From NCBI GenBank assembly GCA_014218235.1, contig CM024760.1, positions 7,916,049-7,980,048 of the forward strand: a stretch of 64,000 nt of DNA, in the 5' to 3' direction. Origin of the DNA: Colocasia esculenta (lineage: Eukaryota > Streptophyta > Magnoliopsida > Alismatales > Araceae). The notes under the pieces were generated by a model that saw only the letters and a list, made by a program, of their open reading frames with translations, was not told the DNA's origin and did not search any database. Each line of letters begins with the position of its first letter. The first letter of the stretch is position 1. Positions 56,041 to 64,000 of the stretch are shown in pieces. The position numbers were made by a program, and so were the translations under genes.

Positions 56041-57105
56041 TCTAAGATCGTGTCCCTCCAGACTACGTGTTGTAGGATACAGTTTCTTCACGGAAAACTA
56101 TGCTCCCGATTAATTAAGAGTATAATATTTGTCATAAAAATTATATCAATTTTTATAATAAATAATTTTTATATTAAAATTTTTGAAAGAAAACCAAAGC
56201 CGATCGAGCCACCGCCACGCCCACTAATCCTGTCCAATACGTCCGTCGGCACGAGGCAGGTGAAACGTGGTTTTAGGTGGGCCCCATTTCTTTGGACGCG
56301 GAGCACCGAGAAAGCGTTTCTAATTGCGTTCAAGATTTGCGTGCGCACGCTTTTCTCGAGACTTTTTCCAACGCGTATGAGGCGGCCCCAAGAAGGGCTG
56401 CTAGTGCTCGCCCCTCGATGGCACCCAAAAGCTTCTTCTTTTTTAAAAAAAAATTTGTGTCCGCTCGGCGTTCTTTTTCCCCATTTTTTACTGAATTAAT
56501 ATTTTTGTACCGGAGTTGCGTGATTAATTGGCATATAGTTTCATCTAATTTAGTATGAGAGTGATAACATTTTAAATTAAATTAAATTCTTGGAAAAAAA
56601 ATAAGCTCTACTCCCTTCTAGCTAGACCCTATCACTTTATAAAAGTCAAATCTGTGGGGAGATGTGGGTCTCCTCATCATACTAGTTGATGTATGTATAA
56701 ACAAAACTGTTCTAAAAATAATAATATAAAGAAAAAAAAAACTGGAAACACTTGTCCAATAAAAACTTTTAAAAATAGAGCGGACGAGGCGCACAACCCA
56801 ACGATGGCCAGCAATTATGCAGACGCCCCATGCTGTGCTTTGCACAGACTTCCAGTATTTAAAATGATGCAGTTGCCGTATGGGGCAGGCTGGCCAAGCG
56901 AAGGATGCTTTTCTGCAGTGTCCCATAGGGCCATACGGTAGAGTCTTACACAAACTTACGTAAGTTATAGGGAGAATTAATTGTCAGTCCCTAAAAATGA
57001 TCTGATATTATTTTTAGGTTTCTGTTGAATTTTTTTGTGTCATCTAATATCTGTTTTATGTGAGATTTATTTTTAGGTCTTGCTGTTAACTCTCGTTATC
57101 CCCCC
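56041..57105. other. Intergenic sequence, no gene seen
   Basis: 56078-56130 has AACTATGCTCCCGATTAA, a partial match to the MITE ends at 35439. Open stretches at 56050-56558 and 56618-56953 show no protein features I recognise. Confidence 0.4.
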
Positions 57106-57882
57106 CGGCTCCTACGTACTTACAAAGTTATATGTGTAACTGTGTAAATATATAAATCTTGTAAATATGTAAGCATGTAAATACTTATGCAGTTACACAT
57201 GTAACTCTGTAAATATGTAAGTACGTAGTTTTTTATCTTAAGTTTGTAAGTATTTTATCTTGTAACTATGTAACAAGGTATGAAGTAGTTACATAGTTAA
57301 ATATGTAACTGCATAAGTACGCAATTACTTAGTTTTACTTTACGAAAGTCTGTTTGTAAGTACATACTTACATAGTGTGTAACTGCGTAAGTTTGTACTT
57401 ATAGAGTTACATGTGTAACTGCATAAGTGTGTAATTTCTATAACAACGTAAGTATGTAATTACGTACTTATACAGTTACACATGTAACTCTATAACTACA
57501 TAGACATTTGTAACTCTGTAACTAGGACTTATCTCGTTACATACTTACATAGTTTCAAAAGGACTTACGTAGTTACTAGGACTTACCTAATTATAAAGTT
57601 ACATGTGTAATTCATGTAACTGCGTAAGTATGTATTCTTATAACTACGTAAGAATGTAGTTACGGAGTTACATGTGTAACTCAGTAACTATATGTAAGTG
57701 TGTAATTATATATGTACATATTATGAAACTACACATGTAACTCTGTAATTATACTCTGTAACTACACATGTAATTACATAGCTACATAGTTTGTAACTCA
57801 GGGACTTTGTAACTAGGTAAATCTCTGGTAACTTATAAGTAATTACAGAGTTACATAAGGACTTACATGCATAAGTGTGTAA
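57106..57882. repeat. GTAACT/TTACAT low-complexity tract
   Basis: About 780 bases built almost entirely from GTAACT, GTAAGT, GTAAAT and their complements AGTTAC, ACTTAC, TTACAT in mixed orientation. It gives many short hairpins such as TTACACATGTAA and AGTTACATGTGTAACT. It ends exactly where a Helitron-like start occurs. Confidence 0.85.
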
Positions 57883-58791
57883 TCTATACTAATATATAAT
57901 TTCTCAATCTTGGTGCTGCCACGTGGCAACACCAGGATAATTCTCAATTAACTGCCATAACATTTTCCTCCCAATTAAAAATATAACTATTTGTATCTTG
58001 CCAAACATCGCAGTTCTTAAACATTTATAAGAACTTTCAAAAATTTAAAAATGCTGAATTCTTTAAAATTTTTAAAAACTTTCAAAAAATTGAAAACGTT
58101 GAATACCATGTCCCTGCCAAAACATGGCAGGGTTACCTATTTGTTTAAAAATGCTAACGTTACAAATATTTTTCTCCCAATTAAAAATATGACTATTTGT
58201 ATCTTGCCAAATATGATAATTCTAAAACATTTGTAAAAACTTTTAAAAATTTGGAAACGTTGAAATCTTAAAAAAATTTATAACTTTCAAAAATATTTTA
58301 AATTTTTTTTGCTGTGTTTTTGAAATCTACAACTGTCCCATTTATTTTGGGATAAAGAACACTCACGTTTTCGTCATAAGAAGCTCATTAGCTACCATAA
58401 CATTTTCCTCCCAATTAAAAATATGAATATTTGTATGTTGCCAAACATGACAGTTTTTAAAAATTTGGAAACGCTGAATTCTTTAAAATTTTTAAAAACT
58501 TTCAAAACTTTGGAAAAGCTGAATACCATGTACCTGGCAAAACATGGCAAGGTTATCTATTGCCGTAAGAATGCCATCTTATAACAGAGTCAAAATTTTT
58601 AAAAACTTTTAAAATTTTGGGGTTACACTGTCAAAATATACCGAAATATGGCAGGGTTACCTATTGCCGAAAGAATGCATATCCATCTTATACCATATCC
58701 AAAAAAATATTAAAAATTTTACTTAGCAAAATTTCTGTAGTGCTAAATGAGAATCATTTTCCCCCCTAAATATTCCCGGTAAAATCTATAG
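57883..58791 (+). mobile_element. Possible Helitron fragment 1 with internal repeats
   Basis: It begins A|TCTATACTAATATATAAT, matching the TC...CTA type 5' ends of plant Helitrons. Inside, the block CATTTTCCTCCCAATTAAAA with TTTGTATCTTGCCAAA recurs at about 57960, 58168 and 58402, each followed by AAAACTTTCAAAA and CATGGCAGGGTTACC segments. I do not see a clear hairpin plus CTRR 3' end, so the call rests on the start alone. Confidence 0.45.
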
Positions 58792-59051
58792 TCTATACTA
58801 ATATTATTCCATATCCCTGCGCCTCCTCCCCCCCTCCACCAGTCTCCATCTCTTCTCCTGCACCTCGGCGCCTCAGTTCACAGCTAGGAAGGGCAGGGCG
58901 GGGGAGGGTGGCATCGCCGCATGGCCCCCACTGGCGGCTTCTCCCTCACCACGATATATCTGATGAGAGAAAATTTTTGTATTAGATGTTTTGTCTCTTC
59001 TCTTCCGTTTCCTGGCTGCATGGCCCCCACTGGCGGCTTCTCCCTCACCAT
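58792..59051 (+). mobile_element. Possible Helitron 5' end 2 with a 33-bp direct repeat
   Basis: TCTATACTAATATTATTCC starts at 58792. A GC-rich segment follows (CCTCCTCCCCCCCTCCACC). GCATGGCCCCCACTGGCGGC and the next 13 bases occur at 58919-58951 and again at 59018-59050, 99 bases apart. Boundaries are uncertain. Confidence 0.4.
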
Positions 59052-59089
59052 GTAGAATATTCTTATCGGTGAAGCAGTTGTATGTTTCC
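59052..59089 (+). pseudogene. copia integrase/RT tail, left part before the solo LTR
   Basis: Reads IFLSVKQLYVS in the frame that continues after the solo LTR at 62354. It is the left side of the copia reading frame split by the LTR insertion. Confidence 0.7.
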
Positions 59090-62000
59090 TGTGACGGCCC
59101 TCATTATACCGGTACGGTTATACCAACCCACGTCGGTATAGCAAGAGTCCTCACAGTGGGACATTTACCCAAACGATATATACATCTGAGATACACGCGA
59201 ATATACAACAGAGTAGCGGAAGTAAAAGACCATTGTCTCCATTCATTCATCATCCACATTTAACATACATGAAGTTTGCAATTAACAATAAGGAACTAAA
59301 GTTCACATAATTTAAATTGCTGAAATAGAAATACATAATGTCCACACTTATACATCCCTTTCATGATAACTCTAGTACAATGTTCAAATTACATACTATG
59401 AAATACACGAGTCACAAGAAACTCCAAAACTAGCTAATCTCTGCGCTCGGAGTCCGTCTCTGCTGCCTCCTCCAAAGGTACCACGTCACCAACTACACAT
59501 GTACGCCGAAGCAAGGAGTGAGTCCAGAGACTCAGCAAGAAACACTACCCATAACATACACGCATAAGTCTTAGTGGTTTCTACATGCACATTTACAATT
59601 TGCAACACATGGCATGCTAGTCATTCTAAAGTTTAAACCTGTCATGAAAGTTCTCCAATTTTATACATGGATCATGCTTTCAGATTTCTAAGAATAAAAT
59701 TCACCTATCACATGCTCTCTATTCAATTTACTCATGAAACTTTAATCTTTAAAGAACTAAGACATGAGAGCTACCAACATGAACATTATGTATACATGGA
59801 AGGGGAACACAACTAGCATGGATCCTACATGTTTTTAAACACATTCATAGACATTTTCACATGCTTTAAGTTGCTGGTTTCACATGATTTCATGGCTGCA
59901 AACCTACACATGAGAGCTACAATATCGCTTAAAGCAAATCATATGAATAACCAATCATGCTATTTCTACACGTACTCGTTAATTATCCCTAACATGGATT
60001 CTAGGCATTTTTGCACACATACACATGATAATAACAACATGAATTTACTGATTTCACCTGGTTTCAGATTTGTCTCACATAGATTTCAACAACATATTTT
60101 TACCATTTAGAAGTTCACATTTTCTTTACACAAGTTTTCTCTTTCACATGGTTACACTTTACACATACACATTCACATTGTCCACTTACACATTTACACA
60201 TTTCACATACACATTACACATTTTAGGTGCCGTGACACATAGTCCAAACCACCAAAGAAGGACATATACACATCACATTACACATAGACGCCATCTAGGC
60301 ATTCCAATGGCGACTCTTGGACTGCACAGACCGGGAGAACAAGTCTCCACCCTAACCAGTGGTACTTGTCTACCTCCAGGATTTCCCCCTAATGCCCTTA
60401 GGGTCACTTACACATTGAACTTTCTCAGGGGGACTTTTCTCTGATACAGCTCCACTGCCCTCTACGGAAGCAGTGTCACATTGACACAATTACACATTTA
60501 CACATTTACCATTTTACACAGGGTTTTACACTTCACACTTTTCATCACATTCACTTTCTCACTCACATGAATATCTCTGTTTTTCCTGACATGGCACTAC
60601 AGATTTCAGGAGTTTAACATACAGAAATTTTCACTAATCAAGTTGGGTTTAGACAATAACTAACCACATTACGATAATATACGTAGATTATCACATTTCA
60701 CATGAAAATACATAACTTCTTATTTACTGATCCAAATGACCTGAAATTTTAACCACATGCTGTTTTCGGGTTCAAGATCATACACTCAAATTATTTACTG
60801 AGCTAAATAGAATTTTCAGAAAATCAAACACTTATTTTGCATGACATTCACAATTCAAGCTACATGGAGTTTAACACATCATGAAATGTTGTCACTCGCT
60901 GTTGAACAGAGGTTTCTGTCACATACATGATCTGAGGATGCATAATCTTCCCTAAATCATTCATCTATAGATCGATCACCACAGACCATTCTTGCATGCT
61001 TTTATTTTATTCTACCAAACCGAGTTTATTAGCAATTCATACAAGCATGGACAATTTATCAAAACTGAGTACATGTATGCTGATCCACTAACCTTCATGA
61101 TCTAATAAAACCAAGGCATTCAGACCAATCCTACTCATGAAACATAAATTTGGCAAGATCATTAACAAGTCATGCTTACAATTCATGGGATACAATATTT
61201 CCTACATTCACCATCACACACCACATTCCTCCACACACCACAATTGACTATATACATAGAGTATAGGATTACCATATATCCTCTTCACGGAAATCATACC
61301 GAAATTAATGTAAAGGAAGGGCAGAACAGTTCACTGTTCTGTCCAGAGGAACTTGGCGGCGGTCTCTGGCCGCTGACTCAGGGTCAGCGGCATGGTCGAT
61401 GGACGCCAAGCATGATATCGGCGTCCATTGACCTTGCCGTCAATGCAGGTCTGTGCAGAAACACAGACCCGAGCTCTCAAACTTGGGTGAATGGGAGGGT
61501 CTAGGACTCGAGGAAAAATCCATAAAAATAATAGAAACGACCTAGACACATACGGGAACATCATGGATAGGTCACTTGCCTTTTAAAAATTCCTCCAAGG
61601 GATCTAGGGCTCGGTGAAGCTCTCCTTGGGCTGTCCCAAGAAGCCTCCAAATGAACTCTCCTCCGGGTTCTTGAGTGAGATCCACAGCAAGCCGAGGTCG
61701 GGGAAGCCTTCCTCGTCGATCCAGAAACCTCCTTGAAGCAGTGGAACGCCGGATCAAGCTTCAGAAGTGTGAATTTTTGGGTGGCAAGGATGGGGTTTCT
61801 CACAGCTTTCTCCTAGGGTTTCCTTCTCACTTTTTCTCCTCTTGCAAGGTGAAGGGAGAAGTGGGAAGAGGCCATTTCGGGTTCAGACATAAGGGGAGTC
61901 TCTCTCCCACTCACCAGGTTGATATGACAGCCCTCAGAGCCGTTGGGGACATCCCCCAATGGTTGGGCTTCCTTGATTTAGAAGCTTGCAGCTCTGCTGC

Positions 62001-62353
62001 GCATGCAGGCCAGAGATATTGGCGTCCATATCGCTGGACGCCAGGATTAGTGTTGGCGTCCATGTCTGGACGCTGACACCCCCTAAACGGCCAGGGGTTG
62101 ACGCCAAGATGGCCTTCGGCCAGAAGTCTAAAATATGCAGAAAACATGCATACCATGCGTTTATACATGCAATATTTATATGGTATTATATCCACACTAT
62201 CACCATGCAATACATACATTATTTATATTTAATCTAAACACATGCACACGTACTTATACTAATTAATACGTACGTAAATATGTACATACATACACAAGCA
62301 CAAATATACACACATAAATATAAATAATGCGACGGAAATTCGAGGGCCTTACA
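59090..62353 (-). mobile_element. Solo LTR, gypsy type, TSD TTTCC, inside a copia remnant
   Basis: 3264 bp, plus-strand ends TGTGACGGCCCTC and GAGGGCCTTACA, with 11-base inverted ends (GAGGGCC). Identical TTTCC lies at 59085-59089 and 62354-62358. There is no coding domain. The TGTGACGG start and repeated GGCGTCCA/TGGACGCC words (61376-61436, 62018-62070) resemble the LARD LTRs, suggesting a related gypsy family on the minus strand. Orientation is inferred from that likeness. Confidence 0.92.
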
Positions 62354-62470
62354 TTTCCACCAAAGACCAGTTAGCCAATATCCTTACCAAAGGTTTAACC
62401 AAGCATCGCTTTAGCTGGCTTCGCACCCCCACTAGCCTAACCACATCTACCTGCATCCCCAGAGCTTGGG
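62354..62470 (+). pseudogene. copia RT/RNase H tail, right part
   Basis: Reads STKDQLANILTKGLTKHRFS then WLRT, the conserved end of copia-type polyproteins (TKDQLADIFTK ... LRxKL). It continues the frame of 59052-59089 when the solo LTR and one TSD copy are removed. The downstream sequence has no LTR I can define. Confidence 0.85.
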
Positions 62471-62622
62471 GAGGTCACCACACCCCATGATTGATGGCAC
62501 GGCAAACAGTTCTCTGGCCCCTTCTTCTGAATCCCATCTAGTGATCGCTGAAATCGACAAGGAAACACAAGATAAACAGAGCAACGAATCAGACGCTTCT
62601 ACTGTGGATATCGTGGCCAATA

Positions 62623-62706
<84 letters not shown>

Positions 62707-62873
62707 ACTAACTGACGTGCAGTGGCCTTCTCCCTCCTCCATCTCCTTCCACTCCACATCCTGCCATCCAAGCCGTTGGGATAGCAACGGACGTGCAAGC
62801 CCCAGCCACCGTTGTCTCCCCTCCTGACCCGCCTCTTAGGCATATATCACACACACACACCACACATAATGTA
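62471..62873. repeat. Copia 3' flank with long (CT)n microsatellite
   Basis: 62625-62705 is an almost perfect CT repeat of about 80 bases. Open frames through it are compositional. No other feature is recognised. Confidence 0.8.
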
Positions 62874-63110
62874 GAAGATACTGTAGCGCTACAGTAATTT
62901 GCCGTAGCGCTACAGTAACTCACTATTCATTCAACGTTTTCCCTTTTTCAGTGTTAGTTTGAATTGTTTTAAAAATATCTGATTGGTTAATCTTAGTTGT
63001 TTTGATTTATAGTTTTTTTAATATAAAATGTATATATAAAAAATGTATTTTTTTAGAAGTAGCAGATACTGTAGCGCTACAGTAACTTACTGTAGCGCTA
63101 CAAAACTCAT
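62874..63110. repeat. CTGTAGCGCTACAG palindromes
   Basis: The 14-bp palindrome CTGTAGCGCTACAG occurs at 62881 and 63070. Shorter versions (CCGTAGCGCTACAG near 62902, CTGTAGCGCTACAA near 63092) follow each by about 22 bases. The pair GATACTGTAGCGCTACAGTA therefore appears twice, 190 bases apart, flanking AT-rich DNA. It may be a hAT-like non-autonomous element. Confidence 0.7.
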
Positions 63111-63737
63111 TCCTGAACATTTATCTTTTAACAATTACTGAGTACTGGTAGTTTTTTTAAAATATAAAAATAATATAATGGTACTTTATTTTAGAAATTA
63201 TTTTAGATTATATATCTGACTGTGTTTTTACATATTTATGTATTTTCACATATTTATGTATTTATGCATAATAGTATCTCATTTTTTCACCCCATTCACC
63301 GTTAATTTTTCTCGATCTGTAGGCTCACATAAGAACAACTACTTTTTGACAGTGCTTCATAGGCAGCGTTGCAAAGCAACAGGTAAACTACGATTTTTGA
63401 ATATGTCTGCATACATATATACCTTCACTATCATATTCACAGCATGCATACCTTATTTTTGATAAGCGTGTTTTTTTTTTATCAGCATCCTTCTCGCCCA
63501 CTGTAACGTCACAGGTATATATAAGCTGTCAACAGTACATCTAGAGGGGTGTTGCAAAGCAAAAGATAAGGTAAGTACGTGTTACCTCATGTCTGTATAC
63601 ATATATTCATTATCATATTCAGATATATATATCATATGTAGAGGCCGCCGGCTCTCTCTCTCTCTCTTTCTCTTCATATCAATGTCTGTATGCAAATATT
63701 TACTATCATATTCACACCATGCATATTCACTATATAA
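63111..63737. other. AT-rich interval, copia LTR-like pieces
   Basis: GTTGCAAAGCAACAGGTAA (63368) and GTTGCAAAGCAAAAGATAAG (63551) are a diverged repeat pair, followed by similar CATACATATAT-CATTATCATATTCA segments at 63411 and 63597 and again at 63705. These may be copia LTR or intron pieces. No gene. Confidence 0.4.
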
Positions 63738-63878
63738 GTTTCCACCAAAGACGGCCAGTTAGCCGATATCCTAACTAAAGGGTTAACCAAGCATATCGCT
63801 TTAGCTGGCTTCGCACCAAGCTCAATCTCGAAGACTCGGTTGGCTTGAGGTGGCATGTGAATGCATGCAACGTCCAGT
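63738..63878 (+). pseudogene. Second copia RT/RNase H tail
   Basis: Reads VSTKDGQLADILTKGLTKH then FSWLRTKLNLEDSVGLRWH, after small insertions of one and two bases relative to the copy at 62354. It is the same copia family, more complete at its end (KLNLEDSVGLR). It abuts the CACTA end at 63882. Confidence 0.83.
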
Positions 63879-63881
63879 TAC

Positions 63882-64000
63882 CACTACAAGAAAAAGCGGG
63901 ATTACCGACGGAGTGAATCCGTCGGAAATCCGTCGGTATTCCGTCGGAAAAGGCGCCTTCCGACCGCTTTCCGTCCAACACTCGTCAGAAACTTTCCGTC
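63882..64000 (+). mobile_element. 5' or 3' end of a CACTA transposon (cut by window end)
   Basis: CACTACAAGAAAAAGCGGG is the classic CACTA terminal inverted repeat. It is followed by CCGACGG/CCGTCGG subterminal words (at least five to the window end). The same words occur at 14068-14124 in the CACTA remnant, suggesting one family. The rest lies outside the window. Confidence 0.9.

Noticed and set aside
57106..57882. Centromeric or telomeric satellite
   Set aside because: Units are short, irregular and in both orientations, and no TTTAGGG-type array is present.
62466..62843. Open frames through the CT microsatellite
   Set aside because: Ser/Leu and Arg/Glu repeats only reflect the CT repeat.

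Overview
This is a repeat-rich stretch of a flowering-plant nuclear genome. The evidence is plant-type Ty3/gypsy and copia retrotransposons, a Mutator-like element with a plant mobile domain, CACTA and hAT elements, a plant L1-type LINE, and three Kunitz (soybean-trypsin-inhibitor type) genes. I cannot place the species from sequence alone. By eye, the only host genes that look able to make protein are the Kunitz inhibitors at 33535-34137 (-), 36350-37024 (+) and 53932-54492 (-). Each is a single exon with a signal peptide, four cysteines and a beta-trefoil signature. Nearly everything else is mobile DNA or its remains.

Layout. 1-10186 is a forward, decayed chromodomain-type gypsy element (Tekay/Del-like). 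Its 3' LTR is split by a foreign solo LTR at 6939-9934 with TSD GTAGT. 10187-14126 is a CACTA remnant with a DUF4216 transposase region on the minus strand and a tandem array of 39-bp exon-like units, followed by extreme G-rich and GA tracts. 14127-19533 is a second, truncated copy of the same gypsy family on the minus strand. 19954-28997 is a complete LARD: 3.5-kb LTRs, a 2-kb non-coding core and TSD GAGGG. Its LTRs share a block with the coding gypsy family, which suggests mobilisation in trans. 29200-32573 holds two head-to-head, gag-only gypsy remnants.

33500-37100 holds two divergent Kunitz genes separated by GC-rich foldback MITEs and TA microsatellites. From about 39385 to 52800 a minus-strand LINE can be pieced together. 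It is interrupted by a MULE (39468-44829, perfect 9-bp TSD), a CACTA-type Pack element (45269-51802) and a hAT MITE (52006-52349, perfect 8-bp TSD). The MULE encodes the MURA-type DNA-binding region followed by a plant mobile domain, but I see no catalytic domain. The Pack-CACTA carries fragments of three host genes: catalase (antisense), a G3BP-like NTF2-domain protein and a MINDY-type deubiquitinase.

53900-57900 has the third Kunitz gene, MITEs and a long GTAACT/TTACAT low-complexity tract. 57883-59089 has two Helitron-like 5' ends. 59090-62353 is a solo gypsy-type LTR (TSD TTTCC) sitting inside a copia integrase/RT tail whose reading frame is restored if the LTR is removed. The window ends with a second copia tail and the first 119 bases of another CACTA element at 63882.

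How the parts interact. The gypsy copies, the LARD and the solo LTRs look like one trans-acting family group and its relatives. The DNA transposons are nested in a LINE, which gives a relative order of insertion. No operon-like organisation, rRNA, tRNA gene or CRISPR array is present. All similarity statements are from reading the sequence; no search was run.
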